The notes: generated by a model from the letters alone, not told the origin. A stretch of DNA of 45,323 bases from Mycobacterium helveticum (GCF_007714205.1 NZ_VMQU01000034.1:1-45323), one strand, 5' to 3'. Numbered from the stretch's first letter, positions 1-8,931 are shown. Numbers and translations: made by a program.

Positions 1-11
1 GGGGCCGACGC

Positions 12-818
12 TCAGCTACTGGGGCCGCCGCGCAGGCGCTGACCGATCCGCAGTGCGGGCAGCAGCACACTGCGCGGCGCGAACCTGCCGCTCATGCTGA
101 CCGCCTTGGGCACCACTCCCGGCACCACGCTGCGCTTACCGGCGAGCATCCCCCCGATCGCGGCCTCGGCGACGTCGCGCGGGGAGACCTGCGCCACCGG
201 AATGCTGAAGCGCTCGGCGCTGGCGATCTCGGCCCACTCGGTGGGCACCGGCCCCGGGCACAGACAGGTGACCGACACCCCCGTTCCGTGCAATTCCTCG
301 TGGACGGCCTCGGAGAACGTCTGCACGAAGGCCTTGGTGGCCGAATAGACCGCCATGTAGGGCAACGGCTGGAAACCGGCGATCGACGCGATGTTCAACA
401 CCGCGCCGGCGCCGCGCTCGACCATGCCGGGCAGGGCCGCGTGGGTGAGCTCCATCAGCACCAGCGAGTTGAGGGTGACTTCTTCGCTCTCGCGCTCGAG
501 CGGCAGCGTGTGGAACAGCCCACTGGTGCCGAACCCGGCACTGTTGCACAGCCCGGCGATCGGGTCGCTGCGCAGTCGCTCCGCCAACTTGCCACGCGAC
601 CGCGGGTCGGACAGATCGAGAGGCAGGACCTCTACCCCGACGGAGTAGTCCTCACCTACCTCGTTGGCCAGTTCGTCAAGGCGCGCGCGCCGTCGGGCGA
701 CCAGCAGCAGCGGGAAGCCGCGCCGCGCCAGTCCCCGCGCCAGTTCGGCGCCGATACCGGAGGACGCGCCGGTGATGACGACGGTGGTGGTCTGGTTGTC
801 GGGTTTCGGAAGGCTCAT
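12..818 (-). CDS. Short-chain dehydrogenase/reductase (Rv1544-like)
   Basis: A 268-residue classical SDR, likely an NAD(P)H-dependent ketoacyl or ketone reductase in the cytosol; the substrate is unknown. The N-terminus carries the Rossmann motif TGASSGIG and mid-protein there is the catalytic YSATK (YxxxK) after the Ser-containing segment NIASIAG. I chose the ATG at 818 (MSLPKPDN), which lies 4 bp after the stop of the upstream reductase gene, so the two look like one transcript and may be translationally coupled. An in-frame start at 854 would overlap the neighbour. Order and strand match the remembered Rv1543-Rv1544 pair. The family call is secure; the physiological role is not. Confidence 0.9.
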   Translation of the reverse strand: MSLPKPDNQTTTVVITGASSGIGAELARGLARRGFPLLLVARRRARLDELANEVGEDYSVGVEVLPLDLSDPRSRGKLAERLRSDPIAGLCNSAGFGTSGLFHTLPLERESEEVTLNSLVLMELTHAALPGMVERGAGAVLNIASIAGFQPLPYMAVYSATKAFVQTFSEAVHEELHGTGVSVTCLCPGPVPTEWAEIASAERFSIPVAQVSPRDVAEAAIGGMLAGKRSVVPGVVPKAVSMSGRFAPRSVLLPALRIGQRLRGGPSS

Positions 819-822
819 GGTG

Positions 823-1848
823 TCACCAATGTATCCCGCGGGTCGCCCGCACAAACGTCTCGCTCCGTTTGTCCAGTTCGGCTGTACCGGAAGCAGATTC
901 GCCGCCCTTGGCGGCCTCGGAGTCGCTGAACATGCCGAAGGCGCGGCTGCGCACCACGTCCATGACGGCCGGGTTCACCGCGTCGGCGACGGCGGCGAAC
1001 TGCCCGAACGGCGAGCTCGCCCGCCGCGGCCGGTGCACGATCGCGTCGGCGATCACGCCGGCGGCCTGTTCGGGCGTCAGCGCGGGGAACTTCTCGTACA
1101 TCGTGGTGGGGCTGATCATCGGGGTGCGCACCAGCGCCATGTGCACCGTGGTGAACCGGACGCCGTCGTTGAGGGTCTCGGCCTGCAGCGAGTCGCACAG
1201 GCTGTCCAGCGCGGCCTTGCTGGCGATGTAGGCGCCGAAGCGCGGTGCGCGCGTCTGCACGCCGACCGACGAGACGTTGATGATCTGGCCCGAGCCGCGC
1301 TCCCGCATCCCGGGGATGAACTTCAGGATCAGCTGAACGGCGCCCAGGTAGTTCAGCTGCATGGTCCGCTGGTAGTCGTGGATCCGGTCGTAGGACAGCG
1401 CCAGCGAGCGCCGGATCGACCGGCCCGCGTTGTTGACCAGGATGTCGACGCCGCCCAGGTCGGCGAGCACCTGGTCGGCCATCGCGGCGATGGCGTCCAT
1501 GTCCGACAGGTCGCAGGGGTAGACGTGGGCGGTTCCGCCGTGGCCGCGGACCGCCCGGATTTCGGCGGCGACCTTCTCGAGGTTTTCGCGGGTGCGGGCG
1601 ACCAGCACGACGGCCGCACCCGCCTCGGCGATTCTCTTCGCGGCGGCCTCCCCGATGCCCGACGACCCGCCGGTGATGAGCACCACCTTGCCGTCGACCG
1701 CGTCCTCGAGGGTGCGGCCCTGCACGGCGTCGAGCACGTTGCGCCAGTAGAACGGCCGGTAGCGCCCGGCCGAGTTGGGCGTGTTCACCAGGCTGGACAC
1801 GGCGGCCAGCGGCTTCTCGACCAGATTCGTCAGGTCACCGAGGTTCAT
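823..1848 (-). CDS. Short-chain dehydrogenase, acyl-CoA/aldehyde reductase type (Rv1543-like)
   Basis: A 341-residue SDR with the cofactor motif LITGGSSGIG around residue 45 and the catalytic YIASK near residue 200. A roughly 40-residue N-terminal extension (MNLGDLTNLVEKP...) precedes the Rossmann fold, as in mycobacterial proteins annotated as fatty acyl-CoA or aldehyde reductases. The ATG at 1848 is preceded by AGGAG at good spacing and gives the length I recall for Rv1543; the frame stays open further upstream but without coding character. It is the first gene of a two-gene operon with the SDR downstream. The acyl-CoA reductase role is inferred from family naming, not shown by the sequence. 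Confidence 0.9.
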   Translation of the reverse strand: MNLGDLTNLVEKPLAAVSSLVNTPNSAGRYRPFYWRNVLDAVQGRTLEDAVDGKVVLITGGSSGIGEAAAKRIAEAGAAVVLVARTRENLEKVAAEIRAVRGHGGTAHVYPCDLSDMDAIAAMADQVLADLGGVDILVNNAGRSIRRSLALSYDRIHDYQRTMQLNYLGAVQLILKFIPGMRERGSGQIINVSSVGVQTRAPRFGAYIASKAALDSLCDSLQAETLNDGVRFTTVHMALVRTPMISPTTMYEKFPALTPEQAAGVIADAIVHRPRRASSPFGQFAAVADAVNPAVMDVVRSRAFGMFSDSEAAKGGESASGTAELDKRSETFVRATRGIHW

Positions 1849-2126
1849 CGGCGGTCGCTCCTGACGATGGCGGCGCCCGGACCGGGGGTCGCCCGACAGG
1901 ACAGTGTGGGTGGTGTGACGCGGGTCATAGAGCAAACCTAGGACATCGGTGCGCGCAGGGATGCGGATGGCTGCAGATTCCCCGTCGCGCCGTCGCCTCG
2001 ACGGCGGGCCCGGGCGGCATCTCCCGGGATCGCCCGGACGATAACAGTCGGGCAAAGTTCTGAGCACATGCTGCCAACAACCTGTGGACAGTCCGGCATG
2101 TCGCATACGACACCCGCCAAACCGGT

Positions 2127-2132
2127 GATACT
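2127..2132 (+). promoter_or_regulatory. Candidate -10 box for lprI
   Basis: GATACT ends 8 nt before the ATG at 2141, which would make the lprI transcript essentially leaderless. No clear -35 is visible. The stretch 1849-2126 between the divergent reductase and lprI otherwise shows no gene. Confidence 0.35.
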
Positions 2133-2140
2133 TGGCAGGT

Positions 2141-2647
2141 ATGAGACTGCCGCCCGCCACCATCGCGGCCCTGGTCTTGAGCGTCTGCGGTTTGGCCGCA
2201 GCCCACCCAGCGGCCGGTGGCACCGCGGGTGCCGACTGCGCCGCCCCCGCCAACGCGGTCAAGCGGTTGATCTGCGCCGACCCGCACCTGAGCGATCTCA
2301 ACCACCGCACGAAGACCGCCTACCACCAGGCGCTGGCCCGACCGGGCGCGGATCGCGCAGCCCTGCTGTCCGCGCGGAAGGACTGGAAGGCCGCCCGCGA
2401 CGGTTGCGCCTACAACAACGACGTCCACAGCTGCGTACAGGCGGCTTACCAACGCGCGGGCTTCGGTCAGCTCACCGCGCAGTTCTACAACCAGCTGGCC
2501 CCGCCGAGCGCGGTGCTCAACTGGAAGGGCGACCACCAGGTCCTGAACCTGCGGCGGTCCGGATACCTCGGATCGGAACAGGCCGCACACCGGGGCGAGG
2601 TCAAGCTCGATTTCAACGGCGCTACGTTCATCTGCCGCCCCGAGTGA
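2141..2647 (+). CDS. lprI: LprI-like secreted/lipoprotein (lysozyme-inhibitor family)
   Basis: A 168-residue exported protein with a hydrophobic N-terminal signal (residues 5-22). It then has a DUF1311/LprI-N-like region (CAAPANAVKRLICADPHLSDLN, continuing to about residue 105) and a short C-terminal MliC-like part (LNWKGD, EVKLDFNGATFICRPE). M. tuberculosis LprI is reported as a lysozyme-inhibiting lipoprotein. Here the lipobox is poor: LSVC has Val at -1 instead of Gly/Ala, so lipidation is doubtful. Compared with my memory of Rv1541c, about 20 residues are missing where the two domains join, including a Cys that would pair with the C-terminal FIC Cys. I chose the ATG at 2141; a TTG at 2132 is in frame. 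The globin gene glbN that precedes lprI in H37Rv is absent. Confidence 0.75.
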   Translation: MRLPPATIAALVLSVCGLAAAHPAAGGTAGADCAAPANAVKRLICADPHLSDLNHRTKTAYHQALARPGADRAALLSARKDWKAARDGCAYNNDVHSCVQAAYQRAGFGQLTAQFYNQLAPPSAVLNWKGDHQVLNLRRSGYLGSEQAAHRGEVKLDFNGATFICRPE

Positions 2648-2708
2648 GCTGCCCCCGCGCCGCCGACCCGCCGCGCGCCGATCGCATTTCGTGGATGAGA
2701 ATGCGCGC

Positions 2709-3467
2709 ATGACTCGCAGCTTCGAGGATCTGGTGAGCGAAGCCGAATCGGTCTCGGTGGACGGTTGGGATTTTTCCTGGCTCGACGGGCGCGCGACCGA
2801 AGAACGCCCGTCCTGGGGCTACCAGCGGCTGCTGAGCCGGCGGCTGGCGGACGTGTCGGCCGCCTGCGATCTCGACACCGGGGGCGGTGAGGTGCTCGCC
2901 GGCGTGGCGAAATTCCCGCCCGCGATGGTCGCGACGGAGTCGTGGCCGCCCAACGCGGCCCTGGCGACCAAGCTGTTGCATCCGCGCGGCGTGGTGGTCG
3001 TGATGACCGGCGACGAGCCGGGGTTGCCCTTCGCCGCCGAGGCGTTCGACCTGGTGAGCTGCCGTCACCCCATCGATGTGCCGTGGGCCGAGATCGCGCG
3101 GGTGCTGCGGCCGGGCGGCACCTACCTGGCGCAGCAGATCGGGCCCGCGACCATGGCGGAACTGGTCGAGTACTTCATCGGGCCCCAACCGCAGAAATGG
3201 GCGGAGCTGCAGCCGGACACCCAGCGCGCGCAGGCACAGGCCGCCGGGCTGCAGGTCGTCGAGATGCGGATGGAACGGATGCGGGCCGAGTTCTTCGACG
3301 TCGGGGCCGTCATCTACTTTCTGCGCAAGGTGATCTGGACGGTGCCGGACTTCACGGTGCAGCGCTACCGCGACCGGCTGGCCGAACTGCACGAGCGCAT
3401 CGAGGCCGACGGGCCCTTCGTCGCCCACTCCACGCGGGTCCTCGTCGAGGCGCGCAAGCCCGCCTGA
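2709..3467 (+). CDS. Class I SAM-dependent methyltransferase
   Basis: A 252-residue cytosolic methyltransferase-like protein. Motif I is DLDTGGGE (about residue 56), a degenerate acidic loop follows (VVVMTGDEPGLPF), motif IV-like is FDLVSCRHP, and the post-motif is IARVLRPGGTYLAQQIG. The start is uncertain: ATG at 2709 (MTRSFEDL) or GTG at 2691; neither has a strong Shine-Dalgarno. It stands downstream of lprI on the same strand and ends 1 bp from the convergent pseudouridine synthase gene. I do not recall an H37Rv counterpart at this position, so it may be an accessory gene. The substrate is unknown. Confidence 0.8.
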   Translation: MTRSFEDLVSEAESVSVDGWDFSWLDGRATEERPSWGYQRLLSRRLADVSAACDLDTGGGEVLAGVAKFPPAMVATESWPPNAALATKLLHPRGVVVVMTGDEPGLPFAAEAFDLVSCRHPIDVPWAEIARVLRPGGTYLAQQIGPATMAELVEYFIGPQPQKWAELQPDTQRAQAQAAGLQVVEMRMERMRAEFFDVGAVIYFLRKVIWTVPDFTVQRYRDRLAELHERIEADGPFVAHSTRVLVEARKPA

Positions 3468-3468
3468 T

Positions 3469-4395
3469 TCAGCCTTCGGCCCGCAGCACGTCCAGCGCGT
3501 GCTGCAGGTCCGGGGGGTAGGGGCTGACGAACTCCACCCGCCGGCCGTCGGCCGGGTGGACGAACGACAGCGACCGCGCGTGCAGCCATTGCCGTTCCAG
3601 GCCAAGCCTTTTCGCCAGCACCGGATCCGCGCCATAGGTCAGGTCGCCGCAGCACGGGTGGTGCAGCGCGGCGAAATGTACCCGGATCTGGTGCGTACGA
3701 CCGGTTTCCAGGTGCACGTCGAGCAGGCTGGCGGCGATGAAGGCCTCGCACGTGTCGTAGTGGGTGAGGCTGTGTCGGCCGTCCTTGGTGACCGCGAACT
3801 TCCAGTCGTGGCCGCGGTGGCGTCCGATCGGGGCGTCGATCGTGCCACTGGACGGGTCCGGATGCCCCTGCACCAGCGCGTGGTAGCGCTTGTCGACGGT
3901 GCGCTGTTTGAAGGCACGCTTGAGCGCGGTGTAGGCGCGCTCGGACAGCGCCACCACCATCACCCCGGAGGTGCCGACGTCGAGGCGATGCACAATCCCC
4001 TGGCGCTCGGGCACTCCCGACGTGGTGATCCGATAGCCCGCGGCGGCCAGGCCACCCAACACCGTGGGCCCGCTCCAGCCCACCGACGCGTGCGCGGCCA
4101 CCGCCGCCGGCTTGTCGACCACGACGATGTCCTCGTCGGAGTAGAGGATCGTCATGCCCTCGACGTCGACGGGCGTGTTCTCCGGCGGCGCCGGCGCTGC
4201 GGGTATCCGCACCTGCAACCAGGCGCCGGGCGTCAGCCGGTCGGATTTCCCGGCCGGCACGCCGTCCAGTTCGACACCGCCGTCTTCGGCGATGGCCGCC
4301 GCGGCGCTGCGGGACAGACCCAGCAGGCGCGCCAGGCCGGCGTCGACACGCATGCCCGCCAACCCTTCCGGCACGGGCATCGAGCGCTCGGTCAA
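3469..4395 (-). CDS. RluD-family 23S rRNA pseudouridine synthase (Rv1540-like)
   Basis: A 308-residue RluA/RluD-family enzyme that isomerises uridine to pseudouridine in rRNA. It has an N-terminal S4-like domain ([19 protein letters not shown]...), then the catalytic core with HRLDVGTSG, where the Asp is the nucleophile, and the conserved [12 protein letters not shown] segment. I chose TTG at 4395: it overlaps the lspA stop as TTGA, suggesting translational coupling, and gives the length I recall for Rv1540. ATG at 4380 (MPVPEG) is the alternative and would give 303 residues. It is the second gene of an lspA operon, as in other mycobacteria and actinobacteria. Confidence 0.92.
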   Translation of the reverse strand: MTERSMPVPEGLAGMRVDAGLARLLGLSRSAAAAIAEDGGVELDGVPAGKSDRLTPGAWLQVRIPAAPAPPENTPVDVEGMTILYSDEDIVVVDKPAAVAAHASVGWSGPTVLGGLAAAGYRITTSGVPERQGIVHRLDVGTSGVMVVALSERAYTALKRAFKQRTVDKRYHALVQGHPDPSSGTIDAPIGRHRGHDWKFAVTKDGRHSLTHYDTCEAFIAASLLDVHLETGRTHQIRVHFAALHHPCCGDLTYGADPVLAKRLGLERQWLHARSLSFVHPADGRRVEFVSPYPPDLQHALDVLRAEG

Positions 4396-5042
4396 CGCTC
4401 GCCGGCCTTGCGCCGGCCCGCGGTGTCCCCGCCGGCCTTGCGCCGGCCCGCGGTGTCCCCGCCGGCCTTGCGCCGGCCCGCGGTGTCGAAGTCGTAGCCG
4501 AAGACCGACAGCACCACCAGCAGGATGGCCCCGCCGACCACGGCCGGGTCGGCGACATTGAACACCGGCCACCAACCGACCGACAGGAAGTCCACGACGT
4601 GTCCGCGCAGCGGCCCGGGCGACCGGAAGAACCGGTCGACCAGGTTGCCCATGGCGCCGCCGAGGATCATGCCGAGGCCCACCGCCCACCACGGCGACAC
4701 CAGCCGCCGCCCCATCCAGAAGATGCCGACCACCACACAGGTCGCGATCACCGTCAGCATCCAGGTGTACCCGGTCGCCATCGAGAACGCGGCCCCCGAA
4801 TTGCGCACCAACGTCCAGGTCACCGTGTCGCCGATGATGGAGACCGGCTGGCCCGGCGGCAGCAGCTTGACGGCGAGCACCTTGGTCACGATGTCCAAGC
4901 TCAGCACGACCGCGGCGACCGACAGCAACAGGCGCAGCCGCCGGGGCGGGTTCAGCGGGCTCTGCGGTCCAGCGCCTGCGGGTTCCCCGGACTCCCCGGC
5001 CGCGGTCACCGGCTCGGCCGATCCTGTGGGTTCCTCAGACAC
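4392..5042 (-). CDS. lspA: Prolipoprotein signal peptidase II
   Basis: A 216-residue inner-membrane aspartyl protease that cleaves the signal peptide of prolipoproteins after lipidation by Lgt. A charged cytosolic N-terminal tail of about 35 residues precedes four membrane helices. The two catalytic Asp motifs are present: NLVDRF and [17 protein letters not shown] is also conserved. The C-terminal tail consists of three copies of a ten-residue unit ([10 protein letters not shown]), encoded by an exact 30-bp tandem repeat. The GTG start at 5042 sits about 40 bp from divergent ansA. Confidence 0.95.
   Translation of the reverse strand: MSEEPTGSAEPVTAAGESGEPAGAGPQSPLNPPRRLRLLLSVAAVVLSLDIVTKVLAVKLLPPGQPVSIIGDTVTWTLVRNSGAAFSMATGYTWMLTVIATCVVVGIFWMGRRLVSPWWAVGLGMILGGAMGNLVDRFFRSPGPLRGHVVDFLSVGWWPVFNVADPAVVGGAILLVVLSVFGYDFDTAGRRKAGGDTAGRRKAGGDTAGRRKAGER
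4401..4490 (-). repeat. Three in-frame 30-bp tandem repeats in the 3' end of lspA
   Basis: The units are 4401-4430, 4431-4460 and 4461-4490. The first two are identical and the third differs only in its last three bases. Each encodes [14 protein letters not shown] residues in the cytosolic tail of LspA. The 30-bp period keeps frame, so copy number can change without breaking the enzyme. Confidence 0.95.
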
Positions 5043-5048
5043 TCCCCC

Positions 5049-5077
5049 ATCATCCCCTAAAGCCGTTGCGGGATGAT
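5049..5077. promoter_or_regulatory. Inverted repeat in the lspA/ansA divergent region
   Basis: Perfect 8-bp arms, ATCATCCC at 5049-5056 and GGGATGAT at 5070-5077, flank a 13-nt spacer, 7 bp before the ansA ATG and 7 bp from the lspA GTG. It could be an operator for the divergent pair or an ansA leader hairpin that occludes the start. Confidence 0.4.
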
Positions 5078-5083
5078 CCCCCC

Positions 5084-6022
5084 ATGGCCCGGCTCACCGT
5101 CATCACCACCGGAGGCACGATCGCGACCAGCACCGGCGCCGACGGGGTGCGCCGGCCCACCCGCAGCGGAGCGGAGCTGACATCGGGCCTCGACGTCGAT
5201 GAGGACCTCAAAGTCGTCGACGTCCTGGCCGTGGACAGCTCGCAGCTGACCCCGGCGGACTGGGACCGTATCCGCGCCGCGGTGCGGGCCGCGGTCGACG
5301 GCGGTTCCGACGGCGTGGTCGTCACGCACGGCACCGACACCCTCGAAGAGACGGCGCTGTGGCTGGAACTGACCTATGCGGACGCCGCCCCGGTGGTGGT
5401 GACGGGCGCGATGCGCAGCGCCGACGCGCCCGACGCCGACGGTCCGGACAATCTGCGCGACGCGCTGGCCGTCGCGGCCAGCCCGGCCGCCGCCGGCATC
5501 GGTGTGCTGGTGTGCTTCGCCGGCCGCCTGCTGCAGCCGCTGGGCCTGTACAAGGCGACGACCGCGGACCTCAGTGGCTTCGCCGGCGAGCTGCTCGGCA
5601 CGGTGAACGGCGGGGTGAGGTTGACCCGCAGCAAGACCCGGCCGTACGTCGGCGACCTGAGCGCCGCCGGGGCGCCCCGGGTCGACATCGTCGCGGTGTA
5701 CCCGGGCAGCGACGCGGTCGCGCTGGATGCGTGCGTGTCCGCCGGTGCCGCGGCCGTCGTGCTGGAGGCGGTGGGTTCGGGCAACGCCGGAGCGGCGGTG
5801 ATCGACGGAGTGCGCCGCCACTGCCGCGACGGGGTGGTGGTCGCGGTGTCCACCCGGGTGCCCGGCGCGCGGGTCAGGGCGGGCTACGGCCCCGGCCAGG
5901 AACTGGTGGAGGCCGGCGCCGTGCTGGTGCCCCGCCTGCGGCCGTCCCAGGCCAGGCTGCTGCTGATGGCCGCGCTGGCCGCGAAACTACCGGTCGCCGC
6001 GGCCATCGCCCGCTGGGGCTGA
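5084..6022 (+). CDS. ansA: L-asparaginase
   Basis: A 312-residue cytosolic asparaginase that hydrolyses L-asparagine to aspartate and ammonia, which in mycobacteria serves nitrogen acquisition and acid resistance. Both active-site threonine motifs are visible: TGGTIATS at the N-terminus and [12 protein letters not shown] around residue 85. The conserved TGAMRS and DGPDN segments are also present. I chose the ATG at 5084 ([11 protein letters not shown]). The 3' end overlaps the convergent dinX gene by 36 bp. It is divergent from lspA. Confidence 0.93.
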   Translation: MARLTVITTGGTIATSTGADGVRRPTRSGAELTSGLDVDEDLKVVDVLAVDSSQLTPADWDRIRAAVRAAVDGGSDGVVVTHGTDTLEETALWLELTYADAAPVVVTGAMRSADAPDADGPDNLRDALAVAASPAAAGIGVLVCFAGRLLQPLGLYKATTADLSGFAGELLGTVNGGVRLTRSKTRPYVGDLSAAGAPRVDIVAVYPGSDAVALDACVSAGAAAVVLEAVGSGNAGAAVIDGVRRHCRDGVVVAVSTRVPGARVRAGYGPGQELVEAGAVLVPRLRPSQARLLLMAALAAKLPVAAAIARWG

Positions 6023-7384
6023 CGTATCGGCCTGCAGCGGACCGACATAGTCCGGCCAGTCCAGGGAGTCGACCGGGTTGGCGCCGAAGAGGTCGCCGGT
6101 GTCGGCGGGGAACGTGCGCGCCTGTCCCGGGCCGGAAGCACGGGTTTCGAAGCGCACGCTGACCACCCCGTGGCCCGCGCCCTGCACCCAGCCGTGACCG
6201 AGGTCGGGGTGGGCGACGTCGTCTCCGACCCGCCACGCCGACGGCTGCGGCTGGGGCGCGAACATCGCCTCGGTCGCGGTCTCGACGCCCGCGGATTCCG
6301 CGCCGGCCCCCGGCAGCTCCAAGCCCGGGAACAGCGACTCCTGGCGCACCTCGCTCAGTCCCGAAAAGCCAACGCCCAGAAGGCGAATGGGCCCGATATC
6401 GCGGGGATCCAGCAGCAGCCGCCGGGCCGTCGCGACCAGCGCACCGGCCTCGGTGGTCGCATACGGCAGCGTCGCCGAACGGGTCAGGGTGCTCATGTCG
6501 GATTTCTTCAGCTTCACCGTGACGGTGCGGGCGCCGCGGCCGTCGCGCAGCAGACGTCGATGCGCGTGCTCGGCGATCGGTCCGATGGCGTCGAGCAACT
6601 GCTCCAGCCCGGTCAGGTCGACCGCGAAGGTGGACTCGGCGCTGATCTGCTTGGCCTCGGCGCGCTCGGCGACGGGGCGGTCGTCGATGCCGCGGGCCAG
6701 CCGGTGCAGCGCCGGCCCGACCGTCGCGCCCAGGATGTTGGCCGCCTCGGCGTCGGTCAGCGCGGCCAGCCGGCCGATGGTCTCGATGCCGAGCCGGTGC
6801 AGCTTCTCCTCGGCAACCGGGCCGATGCCCCAGAGCCGGCGCACCGGCAATCCGCCGAGCAGCGAGCGTTCCTCGTCGCGGCGCACCACCCGGATGCCGT
6901 CGGGTTTGGCCAGACCCGAGGCGATCTTGGCGATCTGCTTGCCCGAGCCGGCACCGACGGACGCGACCAGGCCCGTCTCTTCGCGAACCCGTCGCCGCAA
7001 CTCCTCGCAGAACGCCTCCACATCCTCGGCGGACGCCCCGGCGAGCTGGGCCGGCTCGCCGAAGCCCTCGTCGTGGGACAGCTGCTCCACGACGGGCAGC
7101 ATGCCGCGCACCGTGTCGAACACCCGGCGGCTGGCCACCCCGTACACCACCCCGCGCGGCGGCAGCACCACCGCGGTCACGCCGATCAGCCGGCGGGCCT
7201 GGTGCATCGGCATGGCCGACCGCGCGCCGAACACGCGCGCCGCGTAGCTGGCGCCGGCCACCACTCCGCGCCCGCCCAGTCCGCCGACCAGCACCGGCCG
7301 GCCCCGCAGGGTCGGTCGGGTGAGTTGTTCGACGGAAGCGAAGAACGCATCCATGTCCAGGTGCAGCACCCAGCGGGACTCCAC
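5987..7384 (-). CDS. dinX: Y-family DNA polymerase IV homologue (DinX/DinB1)
   Basis: A 465-residue translesion polymerase. The palm has [13 protein letters not shown] at the N-terminus and the SHDEGF motif with the catalytic Asp-Glu pair. Helix-hairpin-helix-like segments ([18 protein letters not shown]) and the little-finger domain follow. [11 protein letters not shown] near residue 380 fits a beta-clamp binding motif (QxSLF). The C-terminal extension (about residues 395-465) looks like a short beta-rich module ([22 protein letters not shown]). The GTG start at 7384 ([11 protein letters not shown] follows) is supported by a -10 box 8 nt upstream, giving a leaderless message. Its 3' end overlaps ansA. 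Confidence 0.93.
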   Translation of the reverse strand: MESRWVLHLDMDAFFASVEQLTRPTLRGRPVLVGGLGGRGVVAGASYAARVFGARSAMPMHQARRLIGVTAVVLPPRGVVYGVASRRVFDTVRGMLPVVEQLSHDEGFGEPAQLAGASAEDVEAFCEELRRRVREETGLVASVGAGSGKQIAKIASGLAKPDGIRVVRRDEERSLLGGLPVRRLWGIGPVAEEKLHRLGIETIGRLAALTDAEAANILGATVGPALHRLARGIDDRPVAERAEAKQISAESTFAVDLTGLEQLLDAIGPIAEHAHRRLLRDGRGARTVTVKLKKSDMSTLTRSATLPYATTEAGALVATARRLLLDPRDIGPIRLLGVGFSGLSEVRQESLFPGLELPGAGAESAGVETATEAMFAPQPQPSAWRVGDDVAHPDLGHGWVQGAGHGVVSVRFETRASGPGQARTFPADTGDLFGANPVDSLDWPDYVGPLQADTSAPAGDGRGDR

Positions 7385-7392
7385 ACCTGCAG

Positions 7393-7398
7393 ATGCTA
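7393..7398 (-). promoter_or_regulatory. -10 box of dinX
   Basis: Read on the minus strand this is TAGCAT, ending 8 nt before the dinX GTG. It fits the mycobacterial TANNNT consensus for a leaderless transcript. It is packed against the opposing methyltransferase promoter. Confidence 0.5.
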
Positions 7399-7404
7399 TT
7401 GGTC

Positions 7405-7410
7405 TAGCGT
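7405..7410 (+). promoter_or_regulatory. -10 box of the methyltransferase gene at 7419
   Basis: TAGCGT ends 8 nt before the ATG at 7419. With the mirror-image dinX -10 box at 7393-7398, the 34-bp gap holds two face-to-face leaderless promoters whose -35 regions must lie inside the opposite gene. Confidence 0.5.
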
Positions 7411-7418
7411 CCTCCGGT

Positions 7419-7985
7419 ATGGCGATGAACCTGGCCCACCGGTGGTGTTGCCGCTCCGATCGCTGGGCACGCGAGGTCGAGGGGCGGCTGTTGCCCTGGG
7501 TCCTCGGCGGCGTGGACCTGGGCGACAGCACGCTGGAAGTCGGCCCGGGTTACGGCGCCGTCCTGCGGCTGCTCGTCGACAGGACGCCGCGCCTCACCGC
7601 GGTCGAGATCGATCCGCCGATGGCGCAGCGCCTGCAACGCCTTTACGGAGACCGGGCCCACGTCGTCAACGGCGACGGCACGAACACCGGATTGCCGGCC
7701 GACGAGTTCAGCTCGGTGGTGTCGTTCACCATGCTGCACCACGTCCCGACCGCCGAACTGCAGGACCGGCTGTTCGCCGAGGCCTTCCGGGTCCTGCGGC
7801 CCGGCGGTGTGTTCGCCGGCAGCGACAGCGTGTCCTCGCTGCGCTTCCGTCTCCTGCACATTCGCGACACCTGCAACACCGTCTCGCCCGAGACCCTGCC
7901 GGATCGCCTGCGCGCGGTCGGTTTTCGTGACGTCGAGGTGGAGGTGCGCGGCCGCCGGCTGCGCTGGCGCGCTCGTCAGGGCTAG
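7419..7985 (+). CDS. SAM-dependent methyltransferase (methyltransf_11/25 type)
   Basis: A 188-residue class I methyltransferase. Motif I is [11 protein letters not shown] (about residue 43), the acidic ribose-binding loop is [14 protein letters not shown], motif II is [11 protein letters not shown], motif IV is [14 protein letters not shown], and the post-motif is [16 protein letters not shown] chose the ATG at 7419 (MAMNLAHRW) because it lies 8 nt behind a good -10 box. The substrate is unknown; small proteins with NLAHRW-type N-termini are widespread in mycobacteria. Relative to remembered H37Rv order (dinX next to ileS) this gene is an insertion. Confidence 0.88.
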   Translation: MAMNLAHRWCCRSDRWAREVEGRLLPWVLGGVDLGDSTLEVGPGYGAVLRLLVDRTPRLTAVEIDPPMAQRLQRLYGDRAHVVNGDGTNTGLPADEFSSVVSFTMLHHVPTAELQDRLFAEAFRVLRPGGVFAGSDSVSSLRFRLLHIRDTCNTVSPETLPDRLRAVGFRDVEVEVRGRRLRWRARQG

Positions 7986-7990
7986 CCTTC

Positions 7991-8050
7991 GCCGAGATCG
8001 ACGTTGTGCAGGGCCGCTCTCGCGATTTTCCTGTCAAATGTCGATGTCGC
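7991..8050. repeat. Left copy of the palindromic repeat flanking the AbiEi/DUF559-like gene
   Basis: This 60-bp segment aligns without gaps to 8921-8980 (47 of 60 positions identical by eye). Its arms are partly degenerate: 10 of 14 outer base pairs remain. It lies between the methyltransferase stop (7985) and the next gene, whose alternative ATG (8038) falls inside the right arm. Confidence 0.8.
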
Positions 8051-8082
8051 GTGCTGTCGGCGGCCGGTGTCACCATGCGGGC

Positions 8083-8931
8083 GTGAGCAATGTCTTTCTC
8101 GGCGGACAGGCCGTGGCGGCCGGCAGGGTGACCAGGCACGAGTTGCAGCGTTGGTATCGCCCCCTCTATCGCGGGGTCTACGTGCCCAAGCGGCCCGAGC
8201 CGTCGCTGCGCGATCGGATTGAGGGCGCTGTATTGGCAGCTGGGCGACCGGCGGTCGTCGCGGGAATCGCCGCGTCGGCGCTGCATGGCGCCCAGTGGGT
8301 CGACACGGACACATCCGTGGAGTTGATCGCGCCCGCTGCCCGCCCCCAGCGCGGGCTGCTCGTACGCAACGAAAGGCTGGCCGACGACGAGATCACCCGG
8401 GTCGCGGGCATTCCGGTCACGACGCCGGCCCGCACGGCCTTCGATCTGGGCCGGCATCTGCCGCGCGCGGAGGCGGTGGCGCGGCTCGACGCACTCATGT
8501 ACGCGACACCATTCGCCCCAGCGGGTGTGCTGGAGCTCGCCAGGCGTTACCCCGGGGCCCGGGGCCTGCGGCGGCTGCGCGCGGTCCTGCCGCTCGTCGA
8601 CGGCGGCGCCGCGTCCCCGAAGGAGACCTGGCTGCGGCTGTTGTTGATCGACGCGGGTTTTCCGCGGCCGGTTACACAGATACCGGTCGTCGAGGGCTGG
8701 AAACCCATCCGCTTCCTCGACATGGGCTGGAAGGACCGCAAGGTCGCCGCCGAGTACGACGGCGATCAGCATCGGACCAACCGCAGGCAGTACGTGAAAG
8801 ACATTCGGTGTCAGGCGAAACTGCAGCGACTGGGCTGGATCGTGGTGCGGGTGGTCGCCGAGGACAGCGAAGAGGACATCATCGGCCGCGTCAGTGAGGC
8901 ACTCGACCGTCGCGGATATCGCCGAGATTGA
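8083..8931 (+). CDS. AbiEi-antitoxin-like / DUF559 (restriction-endonuclease-fold) protein
   Basis: A 282-residue protein of a family with many paralogues in mycobacteria. The N-terminal ~65 residues resemble the AbiEi winged-helix module (GQAVAAGRVTRHELQRWYRPLYRGVYVP). A middle region (IAGIAASALHGAQW..., PVTTPARTAFDLGR) matches the usual AbiEi-like core. The C-terminal ~100 residues end in FLDMGWKDRKVAAEYDGDQH and RLGWIVVRV, a Vsr/DUF559-like PD-(D/E)xK arrangement with a plausible acidic pair. No partner toxin is adjacent. I chose GTG at 8083; ATG at 8038 is in frame. The stop codon lies inside the right palindrome copy. The function is unknown; nuclease activity is inference. Confidence 0.75.
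   Translation: MSNVFLGGQAVAAGRVTRHELQRWYRPLYRGVYVPKRPEPSLRDRIEGAVLAAGRPAVVAGIAASALHGAQWVDTDTSVELIAPAARPQRGLLVRNERLADDEITRVAGIPVTTPARTAFDLGRHLPRAEAVARLDALMYATPFAPAGVLELARRYPGARGLRRLRAVLPLVDGGAASPKETWLRLLLIDAGFPRPVTQIPVVEGWKPIRFLDMGWKDRKVAAEYDGDQHRTNRRQYVKDIRCQAKLQRLGWIVVRVVAEDSEEDIIGRVSEALDRRGYRRD

Noticed and set aside
4401..4490. CRISPR-like array
   Set aside because: The 30-bp units are contiguous with no spacers and lie in frame within lspA.
8083..8931. Complete type IV (AbiEi/AbiEii) toxin-antitoxin system
   Set aside because: Only the AbiEi-like protein is present; neither neighbour resembles the AbiEii nucleotidyltransferase toxin.
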